The notes: a model not told the origin generated them from the sequence alone. A stretch of 64,000 nt of DNA from Centipeda flueggei ATCC 43531 (GCF_000160695.1 NZ_GG694007.1:1-64000); one strand, 5' to 3'; shown: positions 1 through 8,610, counted from the stretch's first letter. Translations and numbers: made by a program.

Positions 1-44
1 GACACGTTCCGCGTGCCCGCCGCCCTCATCGGCGCGACTGTCAT

Positions 45-73
45 AATATAACATACGTCACGAGTCCCGTCAA
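45..73 (-). promoter_or_regulatory. Strong promoter reading out of the left edge
   Basis: On the minus strand a TTGACG -35 box (73-68) and a TATATT -10 box (50-45) are separated by exactly 17 bases. It points away from bofA towards base 1, so it should drive a gene or RNA lying outside the window. About 40 bases of its GC-rich leader are visible and contain no recognisable gene. Confidence 0.6.
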
Positions 74-139
74 CCCCTTTTTCCTCTTTCTTGCAAAAAA
101 ATGCGTCAAACTGACCATGCGGAGGTCATCCTTGGTTCC

Positions 140-385
140 TTAATGCCCCGCAAGGCGTGCGATAAGAAGAACGACAACGCCTGGGATGCCAAAGAATCCC
201 GCGATCAGTGCGCGCAGAAAGGTAATTTCGATGCCTGCCCCAAAAAGGTTAACCACCCAGAGAATAATCGCGCCGACGACACTGTTCGTAATGAGCTTCC
301 ACACGATGCGGAACGGCAACGAAATCACCTTGCCGAGGACGGCAAAGATCAAAACGGCGACCGCGGTTCCTGCAACGATATCCAA
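140..385 (-). CDS. bofA: BofA-like small membrane protein
   Basis: An 81-residue protein made almost entirely of two or three hydrophobic segments (roughly residues 5-25, 30-50 and 55-78), with a GIPGVVVLL stretch near the C-terminus as in the pro-sigmaK processing inhibitor BofA family. In Bacillus BofA holds the SpoIVF protease inactive; in non-sporulating Negativicutes the role is unknown. The start is a TTG one base after the recR stop, preceded by a purine-rich GGGAG ribosome site inside recR. It is the last gene of the dnaX-ybaB-recR run, the classic Firmicutes order. The family call rests on size, hydrophobicity and position. Confidence 0.75.
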   Translation of the reverse strand: MDIVAGTAVAVLIFAVLGKVISLPFRIVWKLITNSVVGAIILWVVNLFGAGIEITFLRALIAGFFGIPGVVVLLIARLAGH

Positions 386-386
386 A

Positions 387-983
387 TCAAATCTCCCTTC
401 TGTTTTCCATGGCGCGTGATAGCGTCACCTCATCTGCATACTCCAAATCGCCGCCCACGGGCAGCCCGTGGGCGATGCGTGTCACGCGGATTCCCATCGG
501 CTTTAGGAGCTTTGCGATATACATTGCCGTCGCCTCCCCCTCAACATTGGGATTCGTTGCGATAATGACTTCCTGTATGTCCTCCTTGCCCGCGCGCAGG
601 ACGAGCTCGCGGATGCGGATGTCGTTTGGTCCCACTCCCTCAAGTGGAGAGAGGGCTCCGTGCAGGACGTGGTACACGCCGTCATAGTCGTTCATGCGTT
701 CCATCGCCGCAACGTCCTGCGGCTGCTCAACGACACAGATCGTCGTGTGGTCGCGCTTCTCCGCCGTGCAGACGGCACATGGGTCGCTGTCCGTAAGGTT
801 GAAGCAGACGGAACAGAAGCCGATCTTCTCCTTTGCTCCCGTAATGGCAGCGGCAAGACGCCTCGCACGCTCCATATCCATATCCAGAATATGGTAGGCA
901 AGCCGCGTTGCTGTCTTTGCTCCGATGCCGGGGAGCGCGCGCAGCTGCTCGATGAGCTGCGTGAGGGGTGCAACCTGCTGCAT
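387..983 (-). CDS. recR: Recombination mediator RecR
   Basis: A 198-residue RecR, which works with RecF and RecO to load RecA onto gapped DNA. Visible in order are an N-terminal helix-hairpin-helix region ([16 protein letters not shown]), a four-cysteine zinc motif (CSVC ... CAVC, about residues 57-72), and a Toprim domain starting at [10 protein letters not shown] with the typical [11 protein letters not shown] and [16 protein letters not shown] stretches. I chose the ATG at 983, one base after the ybaB stop, because it gives the usual family length; an upstream in-frame start would overlap ybaB. It is probably co-transcribed with ybaB and bofA. Confidence 0.95.
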   Translation of the reverse strand: MQQVAPLTQLIEQLRALPGIGAKTATRLAYHILDMDMERARRLAAAITGAKEKIGFCSVCFNLTDSDPCAVCTAEKRDHTTICVVEQPQDVAAMERMNDYDGVYHVLHGALSPLEGVGPNDIRIRELVLRAGKEDIQEVIIATNPNVEGEATAMYIAKLLKPMGIRVTRIAHGLPVGGDLEYADEVTLSRAMENRREI

Positions 984-984
984 C

Positions 985-1311
985 TTAGAGCAGTCCGGGC
1001 GGAAGGCCGAGCCCACTCGTCAGCTTGCCCATCTCCTGCGCCATCATGTCGTCCACCTTTTTCGTCGCCTCGTTGAACGCCGCCGAGATGAGATCCTGCA
1101 GCATCTCGATGTCCTCAGGGTCAACTGCCGCGGGCGCGATAATGAGGCTCTGCACCTGCTTTTCACCGTCCATGACGACCTTCACTGCGCCGCCGCCCGA
1201 AGAAACCTCGACCGTCTTCTTGCGCAGCTCATCCTGCATTTTTTTCATATCCGCCTGCATCTTCTGGACTTTTTTCATCATGCCGGCCATATTTCCGCCG
1301 CCGTTAAACAT
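985..1311 (-). CDS. ybaB: YbaB/EbfC nucleoid-associated protein
   Basis: A 108-residue YbaB/EbfC family DNA-binding protein. It begins with the typical glycine/methionine-rich head ([19 protein letters not shown]), followed by a basic helix, a beta region with the family signature [18 protein letters not shown], and a C-terminal helix. Members form dimeric tweezers that bind DNA and affect nucleoid organisation. The ATG follows a good GGAGAG ribosome site. It lies between dnaX and recR, the near-universal arrangement, and abuts recR by one base. Confidence 0.95.
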   Translation of the reverse strand: MFNGGGNMAGMMKKVQKMQADMKKMQDELRKKTVEVSSGGGAVKVVMDGEKQVQSLIIAPAAVDPEDIEMLQDLISAAFNEATKKVDDMMAQEMGKLTSGLGLPPGLL

Positions 1312-1453
1312 AGTATCTCTCCTCCATTATTGGTCCTCTTCCACCGCTCCGCAGTTCCGCCTTCTCCGAGGAAATGGCGGGCGCAGTGAGCTGATAGAGG
1401 CATCCACAAAGCACCCGAAAGTACTCTTAGCCTAGCAAAATCCGTCCGCAACG

Positions 1454-3301
1454 TCAAGCCTGCGCATCAGGCGGAAGCTCATCATCAAACATCTCTGCTT
1501 CCTCATCGGGCGTTGGCTCATACGTCTCGCAGTCATCCTCTTCCGCCTGCTTCTGCTGCGGCGGGGCAGGCTTCTTCTCCGCCGCGCGCGGCGGTGCAGG
1601 TGACGTTACCTCCTCTATGCGTGCCCCATCGCCCGCAACTTCAAGCAGTGCCGCAACAGGCGCGGGATAGTCAGGAGAGGCTTTGATCGGCGGTGCAGGG
1701 ACAGCATCCTCCTCGCCGCCTGTGCAGACAACGGAGAGCGGACGGCCTGCCAGCGCCGTCATCACCTCATCAAACACGGCACGATGACGTTTCGCAATGT
1801 AGTCACGCGCCATATCTGAAGACGGTCGGATGAAAAAATGCGTCTCCGTCATCCCCTCGTATGCTGCCCCCGAAAGAAGCGATGCCGCGAGCCGATTCCG
1901 CTCCTTGAGCCGCACCTGAAAACTCTGCCAGACCTTCATGTCGAGCTGACGTGGTGCACCGTCTGCCGCCACTTTTGCGGCAGACGATGCAGCGGATTTC
2001 GACGCAGTTTTAGGTGCTGTGGTGCTGTCCGCCTTCGCCGTGCGGGGGCGCGGTGTCGGTGCAGGAGGCACTCCCCCCGCGGCGGATATGGGTGCAGATA
2101 CGCTGCCTGCGGCAAGGCGCGCTGCCAGTTCTTCGACCTGCGCTTCAAGCCGCGCGATATGCGCAGCATCCGCGCTGCCTGGATGAGGTGCGGCAGCCCC
2201 CACCGACACAGCCGCTCCATCTGCATGACATAACTCGATCAACAGTGTCTCCGCCGCGATGCGCGGCTGCGGTGAGGTGCGCAGATCCTGCATCGTCTCA
2301 TTGAGTCGGCGCAGAATTGTCATGATCTCATCTTCGGAGAACTGCGCCGCATCCGCACGCAGCTGCTCTGCATCGCCCGCGCAGAGCTCTGCTGCGCTGA
2401 TTGTACCGCCGACCCCTGCAATCATCAAACTGCGGAAGTACTGTGCCAGCTCCACGAGCACCTGCCTCAGCTCGCGCCCATTCTGCAGGAGCTGACTAAG
2501 CTGCGTGATCAGTGCCGCCGCGTCGCGCGCGGCAATCTGCTCTGCCATCTGCCGAATCCATGCACGTCCGACGAGGCCGAGTGCCTCCTGCACGCGCTCC
2601 GCTGTCAATGTCCCCTCTGCAAGAGCCGTACACTGATCGAGAATCGAGAGAGCATCGCGCATTCCGCCGTCCGCCTGAACCGCAATGATGCCGAGTGCAT
2701 CCTCCTCCGCCTCAATTCCCGACTCCTTGCAGACATAAATAAGGCGATCGCAGATCTCCGTCACCGTAATGCGATGAAAGTCGTAGCGCTGACAGCGCGA
2801 CTGGATCGTCGCAGGCACCTTGTGCGGTTCCGTCGTTGCGAGAATAAAGATCACACGCTCGGGCGGCTCCTCAAGCGTCTTAAGGAGGGCATTAAACGCT
2901 TCCGTCGTGAGCATGTGCACTTCGTCAATGATGTAGATTTTATAAAGCCCCTCCGTCGGAGCAAACTTCACCGACTCGCGCAGATCACGGATCTCGTCGA
3001 TGCCGCGGTTGGACGCCGCGTCGATCTCGAAGACATCCATTGACGATCCGTCGCTGATGCTGCGGCAGGAGTCACAATGCCCGCACGGCGTCAGCGTCGG
3101 TCCCTCGGCGCAGTTGAGGGCACGAGCAAGGATCTTCGCCGTGCTCGTCTTCCCTGTGCCGCGCGGGCCCGTAAAGAGGTAGGCATGGCTGATCTGCCCG
3201 CTCGTCACTGCGCGGGAAAGCGTGCGGCTGATGTGCTCCTGTCCCACGAGATCGGCAAAGCGCTCCGGCCGCCACCGCCGATAGAGTGCAACGTACGCCA
3301 C
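1454..3301 (-). CDS. dnaX: DNA polymerase III subunits gamma and tau
   Basis: A 615-residue clamp-loader ATPase of the replicative polymerase. After the family start VAYVALYRRWRPERF come Walker A (GPRGTGKTS, residues 45-53), a cysteine cluster that would bind zinc (C..C..C around 64-80), Walker B (IIDEVHML), and an arginine-finger SRC motif. A long Ala/Pro-rich linker leads to a tau-like C-terminal domain and an acidic tail. The start is a GTG at 3301, not an upstream codon, because AAGGAGGTG sits 4-5 bases before it. I saw no obvious slippery A-run for a gamma frameshift. It is transcribed behind the SRP RNA terminator. Confidence 0.95.
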   Translation of the reverse strand: MAYVALYRRWRPERFADLVGQEHISRTLSRAVTSGQISHAYLFTGPRGTGKTSTAKILARALNCAEGPTLTPCGHCDSCRSISDGSSMDVFEIDAASNRGIDEIRDLRESVKFAPTEGLYKIYIIDEVHMLTTEAFNALLKTLEEPPERVIFILATTEPHKVPATIQSRCQRYDFHRITVTEICDRLIYVCKESGIEAEEDALGIIAVQADGGMRDALSILDQCTALAEGTLTAERVQEALGLVGRAWIRQMAEQIAARDAAALITQLSQLLQNGRELRQVLVELAQYFRSLMIAGVGGTISAAELCAGDAEQLRADAAQFSEDEIMTILRRLNETMQDLRTSPQPRIAAETLLIELCHADGAAVSVGAAAPHPGSADAAHIARLEAQVEELAARLAAGSVSAPISAAGGVPPAPTPRPRTAKADSTTAPKTASKSAASSAAKVAADGAPRQLDMKVWQSFQVRLKERNRLAASLLSGAAYEGMTETHFFIRPSSDMARDYIAKRHRAVFDEVMTALAGRPLSVVCTGGEEDAVPAPPIKASPDYPAPVAALLEVAGDGARIEEVTSPAPPRAAEKKPAPPQQKQAEEDDCETYEPTPDEEAEMFDDELPPDAQA

Positions 3302-3330
3302 GGTGCACCTCCTTTTTGACAAATAAAAAA

Positions 3331-3350
3331 CAGCCCGTCACGGGCTGCAC
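3331..3350 (-). terminator. Terminator of the SRP RNA gene
   Basis: CAGCCCGTCACGGGCTG forms a 7-bp GC-rich stem with a short loop. On the minus strand it is followed by TTTTTTATTT (3321-3330), a typical intrinsic terminator. It lies between the SRP RNA and the dnaX ribosome site, so dnaX translation begins only some 20 bases beyond it; part of the transcription must read through or start nearby. Confidence 0.8.
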
Positions 3351-3367
3351 TGTTCCGATTTCTCCCA

Positions 3368-3494
3368 CGGCAGACCGCAGTTCCCAGGCGCCCTCGCGGC
3401 ACATGAAACGATCCGCTTACCGCTGCTTCCTTCCGGACCTGACGGGGTTCACAGGGCTTCATTGCGCGAGACCAGGGCACTGCAGCCCGCCCTG
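3368..3494 (-). ncRNA. ffs: Signal recognition particle RNA (4.5S type)
   Basis: On the minus strand the universally conserved SRP helix 8 is present: GTCAGGTCCGGAAGGAAGCA followed by GCGGTAAGCGG. The ends pair with each other (GGCGGGCTGCAGTGCCC near the 5' end with GGGAACTGCGGTCTGCC near the 3' end), giving a rod of about 125 nt as in small bacterial SRP RNAs. It binds Ffh and targets nascent membrane proteins. The exact ends are estimated from the pairing. Position directly upstream of dnaX is common in Firmicutes. Confidence 0.9.
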
Positions 3495-3511
3495 AGAAAA
3501 ATCAATAAAAA

Positions 3512-3602
3512 TGGCGGAGAGTGAGAGATTCGAACTCTCGGTACGGTATCACCGCACACACGCTTTCCAGGCGTGCTCCTTCAACCACTCGGACAACTCT
3601 CC
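3512..3602 (-). tRNA. tRNA-Ser (anticodon GGA)
   Basis: A 91-nt class II tRNA with encoded CCA. The acceptor strands GGAGAGT and ACTCTCC pair fully, the anticodon stem CACGC/GCGTG closes the loop CTGGAAA with anticodon GGA, and a long variable arm is followed by a T loop containing GTTCGAATC. The long variable arm and the anticodon identify serine. Confidence 0.95.
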
Positions 3603-3697
3603 ACAGTGCTCTCACATGAGAAGCTATTCATTTATGGGACAACAACATAGGGTAGTCTACATGGTTTATGAATTCTTGTCAAGGGAAAAATGAAGGA

Positions 3698-3719
3698 CTG
3701 CGGCATATCCATACCGCAG
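3698..3719 (-). terminator. Terminator after pfkA
   Basis: On the minus strand CTGCGGTATGGATATGCCGCAG folds into a 6-8 bp stem and is followed by TCCTTCATTTTT. It lies just downstream of the pfkA stop codon. Confidence 0.7.
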
Positions 3720-3734
3720 CCCGCCAAGTCACCA

Positions 3735-4700
3735 TTATGCCAGCACGCGTGAGAGCCGCACAAGCTCCGGATCGAGCGTCTTGCTGTTGTTGACCGCCTC
3801 GAAGAGGTTGACCCCCACAACCTGCCCCTCGTTGAAACTGTAAACCACATCGGTCACACCCGAGATGATCGCAAGTGCCGCCTTCTCACCGAGCATCGAC
3901 GCCTTGATGCGGTCCTCCACCGTCGGCGAACCGCCGCGCTGAATGTGTCCGAGCACCGAGACGCGCGTATCGATCTGCGTCTTCTCTCCGATGATCTTGC
4001 CGATCTCAACGCCCGAGCCCGCGCCCTCTGCGACGACGATGATGCTGTAGCGCTTGCCGCGCTCATACATCTCCTTCAGTTCCAGACTAATCTCCTCAAG
4101 ATCAAACGCCACCTCCGGCACGAGGATGTACTCCGCACCGCCCGCGATTCCTGACATCATCGCCAGCCAGCCTGAGTGACGCCCCATGACCTCGACGATG
4201 ATGATGCGGCGATGTGCCGACGCCGTATCACGCAGCTTGTTGATCGCATCGACGATCGTGTTGCACGCCGTATCGCAGCCAATCGTATAGTCCATGCCCC
4301 AGACATCGTTGTCGATCGTGCCCGGCAGCCCGACGATCGGCATTCCCGTCTCCTTGCTGAGAAGCGAGCCGCCCGTCAGGGAGCCGTCGCCGCCGATGAT
4401 CACGAGCCCCTCGATATTGCGTTTGCGGAGATTCTCATAGGCTGTCTTGCGCCCCTCGGGCGTCATGAACGTCTTGCTGCGCGCCGTGCCGAGGAACGTG
4501 CCGCCGCGCTGGATGAGATCGCTGACGCTGCGCGACGTGAGCGGCTCAATATCGTCGTGCACCATGCCGCTGTAGCCGTTGTGCACACCGTAGACATCGA
4601 CGCCCTCATAGAGTGCCGTACGCACCACAGCACGTGCCGCCGCATTCATGCCGGGGCTGTCTCCCCCCGACGTGACGACCGCGATTGCCTTTTTCAGCAT
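3735..4700 (-). CDS. pfkA: ATP-dependent 6-phosphofructokinase
   Basis: A 321-residue bacterial PfkA that phosphorylates fructose 6-phosphate to the 1,6-bisphosphate, the committed step of glycolysis. Visible are the ATP-binding start TSGGDSPGMN (10-19), GGDGS near residue 103, the catalytic GTIDND motif (Asp about 128), and the MGRHSGW substrate-binding loop. A glycine after the first GGD and the TIDND/GGDGS pair indicate the ATP, not the pyrophosphate, type. Length is standard. It is monocistronic, with a terminator just after the stop. The pyruvate kinase gene lies 1.8 kb away on the opposite strand. Confidence 0.96.
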   Translation of the reverse strand: MLKKAIAVVTSGGDSPGMNAAARAVVRTALYEGVDVYGVHNGYSGMVHDDIEPLTSRSVSDLIQRGGTFLGTARSKTFMTPEGRKTAYENLRKRNIEGLVIIGGDGSLTGGSLLSKETGMPIVGLPGTIDNDVWGMDYTIGCDTACNTIVDAINKLRDTASAHRRIIIVEVMGRHSGWLAMMSGIAGGAEYILVPEVAFDLEEISLELKEMYERGKRYSIIVVAEGAGSGVEIGKIIGEKTQIDTRVSVLGHIQRGGSPTVEDRIKASMLGEKAALAIISGVTDVVYSFNEGQVVGVNLFEAVNNSKTLDPELVRLSRVLA

Positions 4701-4812
4701 AAAACCATCCCCCGTCTCGATCCTGCGCTCACGCGCGTATTGTTCTTGCTCTCTATTCTACGAAAGCGCGCATCAAAAGTAAAGACTTTCACAGAAAAAA
4801 GAAAGAGGAACT

Positions 4813-4841
4813 GCTGCATGAAGCTTTTCGCTTCATGCAGC
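4813..4841 (-). terminator. Terminator after the alanine symporter (shared stem family)
   Basis: A perfect 12-bp stem GCTGCATGAAGC/GCTTCATGCAGC with a 5-base loop. On the minus strand it is followed by AGTTCCTCTTTCTTTTTTC. The stem sequence recurs in two other terminators in this window (19280-19312 and 23716-23754). Confidence 0.75.
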
Positions 4842-4867
4842 GCCCCCCAAACATGATCTTATTTTTC

Positions 4868-6304
4868 TTATTCGTATTTCTGCGCGTGAAACTCATCCTT
4901 GTTCCATGCCATTATGCCGCGCTGATTGGGCAGTATGGCGGGATCAAAAATGGGATTCTTCCCTGCCGTCTTCTGCGCAAAATAGTCGCGGAGCACCATC
5001 CGCGCATAGGGCGCAAGCCGCGTAATCGCGTAGAGATTCGTGAGACAGATCATCGCCATGAAGAGATCCGCGAGGTTCCAGACGAGCTGGAACGCAGCGA
5101 CACAGCCGAAGAACACCATCACGACCACGGCGGCGCGGTAGAGATTGAGCGCCGTCTTTACATTCGCACCGAAAAAGTGAATGTTGATCTCGCCGTAGTA
5201 GTAGTTGCCGACGACCGAGCTGAACGCAAAGAGGAAAATCAGAATCGAGAGGAGCGACGAAGCCCACGTACCGAAGACGCTCGCGAGCGAATCCTGTGCG
5301 AGTGCGATGCCGCTCACGTCGCCGCCGATCGTATACTGCCCCGTGAGAAGCACGATGAACGCCGTCGCCGAGCAGACAACCCACGTATCGACGTAGACGC
5401 CGAACGCCTGCACCAGCCCCTGCTTTACCGGATGGGTCACGCTCGCTGTCGCCGCCGCATTCGGGATCGAGCCTTCGCCCGCCTCATTCGAGAACAGGCC
5501 GCGGCGGATCCCCGTGAGGATCACCGTGCCGATGCCGCCGCCGACCGCCGCCTGCGGGCTGAACGCATCGTGCAGAATGAGGGCAAACATCCCCGGCACG
5601 GCATCGATGTGCATGACGACAATGATGAGCGCGATGAGGAGATACAGCCCCGCCATGATCGGCACGAGGAACGTCGTAAACGTCGCGATGCGGCTGAGCC
5701 CTCCAAAGATCACGAGTGCCGCCAGCACCGAGAGGGCGATGCCCATGATCCACGTCTCCACGCCGAACGCCTTCTCCACCGAGAGCGCAATCGTATTCGC
5801 CTGCACCGAGACGTAGATCAGGCCGAACGTCACGGAGATCAGCACGGCAAAGAGCTTTGCCACGGCGGGCTGACCGAGTGCATTCTGGATGTAGTAGGCA
5901 GGGCCGCCGTGAAAGAGCCCGTGGCCGCGCGGAATCTTATAGATCTGCGCGAGCGTGCTCTCTACGAACCCCGTCGCCGTCCCAACGAAGGCAATCGCCC
6001 ACATCCAGAACACCGCACCGGGGCCGCCCGTCACAATGGCGATGGCAACGCCCGCGATATTGCCGACGCCGACACGCGATGCCGTGCTGACACAGAACGC
6101 CTGGAACGACGAGATCGCCTTGCGCCCGCTCGGGCGGCGTCCGAGATCGCCCGCAAGGAGGCGTACCATCTCGGGCAGCGCACGCAGCTGGACGAGCTTC
6201 GTCGAGAGCGTGAACCACAGTCCGCAGCCGACAAGAACAACGATGATGATATAAGTCCACAAAAAGTCGTTGATCGCCCCCACAGCCGAGTTGAGAAAAT
6301 CCAT
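4868..6304 (-). CDS. Sodium:alanine symporter, AGCS family
   Basis: A 478-residue inner-membrane carrier with about 10-11 hydrophobic helices. The AGCS signatures are present: SSFQAFCVSTASRVGVGNIAG near residues 75-95, GGPGAVFWMW after it, and NEAGEGSIPNAAA in the middle. Such proteins import alanine or glycine with sodium. The ATG at 6304 is chosen because AGGAAAGGGTGA precedes it at the right distance; a longer reading to 6340 lacks a ribosome site. It stands alone, divergent from pyk, and ends in a strong stem-loop terminator. The amino acid specificity is family inference. Confidence 0.92.
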   Translation of the reverse strand: MDFLNSAVGAINDFLWTYIIIVVLVGCGLWFTLSTKLVQLRALPEMVRLLAGDLGRRPSGRKAISSFQAFCVSTASRVGVGNIAGVAIAIVTGGPGAVFWMWAIAFVGTATGFVESTLAQIYKIPRGHGLFHGGPAYYIQNALGQPAVAKLFAVLISVTFGLIYVSVQANTIALSVEKAFGVETWIMGIALSVLAALVIFGGLSRIATFTTFLVPIMAGLYLLIALIIVVMHIDAVPGMFALILHDAFSPQAAVGGGIGTVILTGIRRGLFSNEAGEGSIPNAAATASVTHPVKQGLVQAFGVYVDTWVVCSATAFIVLLTGQYTIGGDVSGIALAQDSLASVFGTWASSLLSILIFLFAFSSVVGNYYYGEINIHFFGANVKTALNLYRAAVVVMVFFGCVAAFQLVWNLADLFMAMICLTNLYAITRLAPYARMVLRDYFAQKTAGKNPIFDPAILPNQRGIMAWNKDEFHAQKYE

Positions 6305-6445
6305 CGTATCACCCTTTCCTATAAAAACAGTCTCCATCATACGCGAAAAAAAAGCCTCTTGTCAAATTGCATCCGTGTATTCTTTCATATTTTGGGAAAT
6401 ACAGAAAATAAATCTGCTGACAGGCTGTATGGTATGCACAGCATC

Positions 6446-6474
6446 TTTACTTCTCTTTCAAAAGAGTGTAAAAT
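6446..6474 (+). promoter_or_regulatory. Candidate pyk promoter
   Basis: TTTACT (6446-6451) and TAAAAT (6469-6474) are separated by 17 bases, with the pyk start 45 bases further on and a GGGGGATATGTC ribosome region before it. The boxes match the sigma-70 consensus partly (4 of 6 and 5 of 6). Confidence 0.5.
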
Positions 6475-6518
6475 GTTGATAGTTGTAAACTCAGGGATAA
6501 AAAGACGGGGGATATGTC

Positions 6519-7934
6519 ATGCTGAAAAAGACAAAAATTATATGCACACAGGGTCCTGCCACGGATCCGGACGGCATCGTCGATGCACTCATCGAGAGCG
6601 GGATGAACTGCGCTCGCTTCAATTTCTCCCATGGCTCGCACGCGGAGCATCTGGAACGCATCAAAAAGGTACGCGCTGCGGCAGAGCGCTCGGGCAAGGT
6701 AATCTCGCTGATCCTCGACACCAAGGGACCGGAGATGCGTCTCGGCGAATTCGCCGCCGGCAAGGTACACCTCGAAAAGGGCAACAAATTCACCCTCACA
6801 TATGACGATGCGCCGGGTGATGAGACACACGTCAGCGTCAACCACAAGAAGCTCTACACTGAGGTCAAGCCGGGCGACAAACTGCTGCTCTCCGACGGGC
6901 TGGTGGAGCTCGTCGTCGATGAGATTCGCGGCAAGGACATCGTGACCACCATCCTGAACAGCGGGGCGATGTCTACGCGTAAGCGCGTCGCAGCGCCCGG
7001 CATTGAGCTGAGTCTGCCCGCTATCTCCGAGCAGGATGAACGCGACATTATCTTCGGGATCGAGAACGATATGGACTTTGTCGCAGCATCGTTCATCCAG
7101 CGCCCTGCGGACGTAGAAGAGATCCGTCACCTGATCGCAAAGCACGGCGGTCACATGGAAATCATCCCGAAGATCGAGAACCTCGCAGGCGTCAACAACT
7201 TCGACGAGATCCTCGCTGTCTCCGACGGAATCATGGTGGCACGCGGCGACCTCGGTGTCGAAGTTCCCGCAGAGGACGTCCCTGTCCTCCAGAAAGAGAT
7301 TATCCGCAAGTGCAACGCGGTCGGCAAGCCCGTCATCGTCGCCACGCAGATGCTCGAATCCATGACGGAGAATCCGCGTCCGACGCGTGCTGAGGTCTCC
7401 GATGTCGGCAATGCCATCTTCGACGGTGCAGACGCGATCATGCTCTCCGGCGAGACAGCAAACGGCAGCTACCCGGTCGAGGCAGTCAGAACGATGAACA
7501 CCATCGCTCTGCGCTGTGAAGCATCGCTTGAGTACGACACACTCATCCGCGCACGTCAGATCCGCGAGCGTTCCTCCACAACGGATGCCGTCTCTCACGC
7601 AACGGTTCAGCTTGCCTACGAGACAAGTGCCACCGCCATTCTCACACCGACCCAGTCCGGCTACACGACGCGCGTCGTGTCGAAATACCGCCCAAAGGCG
7701 ACCATCGTTGCCTACGCGCCGAGCCCAATGGTTGCACGCCACATCAACCTGCGCTGGGGCGTCTACTCCATCCAGGGACGCAAGTGGACGAGCGCCGAGG
7801 ACATGCTCGACTCCTGTACGCAGAGTGCCCTCGAGAACGGCTACGTCGACCACGGCGACAAGATTGTCATGGTCTCCGGCATGACCTACAACGAGGGCGG
7901 TGCCATCGCCGTCCGCGTCACGACGATTCACTAA
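6519..7934 (+). CDS. pyk: Pyruvate kinase
   Basis: A 471-residue pyruvate kinase that makes pyruvate and ATP from phosphoenolpyruvate. The N-terminal barrel starts TKIICTQGPAT (slightly unusual for CTIGPAS) and carries MNCARFNFSHGS, the B-domain, the active-site stretch IIPKIENLAGV with its lysine, VARGDLGVEVP, and ATQMLESM. The C-terminal domain is of normal size, and the extra PEP-utiliser-like extension of Bacillus and clostridial enzymes is absent. The ATG follows GGGGGATATGTC. Together with pfkA it covers the two main control steps of glycolysis. Confidence 0.96.
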   Translation: MLKKTKIICTQGPATDPDGIVDALIESGMNCARFNFSHGSHAEHLERIKKVRAAAERSGKVISLILDTKGPEMRLGEFAAGKVHLEKGNKFTLTYDDAPGDETHVSVNHKKLYTEVKPGDKLLLSDGLVELVVDEIRGKDIVTTILNSGAMSTRKRVAAPGIELSLPAISEQDERDIIFGIENDMDFVAASFIQRPADVEEIRHLIAKHGGHMEIIPKIENLAGVNNFDEILAVSDGIMVARGDLGVEVPAEDVPVLQKEIIRKCNAVGKPVIVATQMLESMTENPRPTRAEVSDVGNAIFDGADAIMLSGETANGSYPVEAVRTMNTIALRCEASLEYDTLIRARQIRERSSTTDAVSHATVQLAYETSATAILTPTQSGYTTRVVSKYRPKATIVAYAPSPMVARHINLRWGVYSIQGRKWTSAEDMLDSCTQSALENGYVDHGDKIVMVSGMTYNEGGAIAVRVTTIH

Positions 7935-8046
7935 ACGGAGCAAATGCCCCCTATACGGCTTACACAGCCCGCTGCATCTGTATATATCCCATACTCCTCC
8001 GCTCGCGGCAGGGGAAAGGGCTCGCAAAGCGGCGGAGGGGAAAATG

Positions 8047-8093
8047 GGAAGGGCTGATGTACGGAACAGAATGCTTCGTACATCAGCCCTTAT
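8047..8093 (+). terminator. Long stem-loop between pyk and ridA
   Basis: GGGCTGATGTACG and CGTACATCAGCCC pair perfectly over 13 bases around a 14-base loop, followed by TTATTGATG just before the ridA ribosome site. There is only a weak U-run, so it may be a pyk terminator or a structured 5' leader of ridA. Confidence 0.5.
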
Positions 8094-8112
8094 TGATGAA
8101 AGGAGCTTTTCT

Positions 8113-8484
8113 ATGGAAATGATTCACAGCGATAGCGCCCCCGCCGCTCTCGGGCCCTACAGCCAGGCGATGCGCGTCGGCAGCCTCGTCTACACCTCGG
8201 GGCAGATCGGCATCGACCCTGCCGTCGGCAAGATCACCGCAACGGACGTGGCAGGACAGGCAGAGCAGGTCTGCAAGAACCTCGCCGCCGTCCTCAGTGC
8301 TGCCGGTACCGACCTCTCGCACACCATCAAGACCACCTGCTTCCTCGCGGACATCGCGGACTTCGCCGCATTCAACGATGTCTATGCCCGCCACTTCACG
8401 GGCAAACCCGCCCGCTCCTGCGTCGCTGCAAAGGCCCTGCCCGCAGGTGCACTCTGCGAGATCGAGGTCATCGCCGAAGTCTAA
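8113..8484 (+). CDS. ridA: RidA family enamine/imine deaminase
   Basis: A 123-residue Rid/YjgF protein that hydrolyses reactive 2-aminoacrylate made by PLP enzymes such as threonine dehydratase. The family landmarks are visible: GPYSQAMRVG near the N-terminus, YTSGQIGIDP, the central KNLAAVLSAAGTDL, and the C-terminal PARSCVAAKALPAGALCEIE stretch, which contains the conserved Arg and Glu of the active site. The ATG at 8113 has AAAGGAG nine bases before it and gives the standard family length; a longer reading from 7900 runs through the stem-loop and is not supported. Confidence 0.95.
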   Translation: MEMIHSDSAPAALGPYSQAMRVGSLVYTSGQIGIDPAVGKITATDVAGQAEQVCKNLAAVLSAAGTDLSHTIKTTCFLADIADFAAFNDVYARHFTGKPARSCVAAKALPAGALCEIEVIAEV

Positions 8485-8507
8485 GACAATATTTTTCACC
8501 GAAGCAC

Positions 8508-8596
8508 AAAAACGGGACGATCTTGACCTGACCCCCAAAAGTTAGATTTGAGGGATCTAACTTTTGGGGGTCACTACATATCGATCGTCCCGTTTT
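8508..8596. terminator. Bidirectional terminator with IS-like inverted repeat nested in its loop
   Basis: Outer arms AAAACGGGACGATC (ending at 8522) and GATCGTCCCGTTTT (8583-8596) form a stem with A and T runs on the outside, which suits the convergent genes ridA and aroF. Inside the loop lies a second perfect palindrome with 19-bp arms, TGACCCCCAAAAGTTAGAT (8529-8547) and its complement (8555-8573), around the 7-base loop TTGAGGG. The inner arms resemble terminal repeats of IS3-family elements. Confidence 0.7.
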
Positions 8597-8610
8597 CTAT
8601 GTCCGTATCG

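Noticed and set aside
1454-3301. Programmed frameshift in dnaX
   Set aside because: I found no A-rich slippery heptamer followed by a hairpin where gamma should end.
4835-6805. A 656-codon plus-strand open frame
   Set aside because: It lies antisense to the alanine symporter, is rich in Arg/His/Glu as expected from the complement of a GC-rich membrane-protein gene, and has no ribosome site or family resemblance.
6447-8027. A 526-codon minus-strand frame over pyk
   Set aside because: Shadow of pyruvate kinase, whose motifs are complete on the other strand.
7900-8112. N-terminal extension of ridA from 7900
   Set aside because: It overlaps the pyk end and a long stem-loop, lacks a ribosome site, and makes the protein 71 residues longer than the family.
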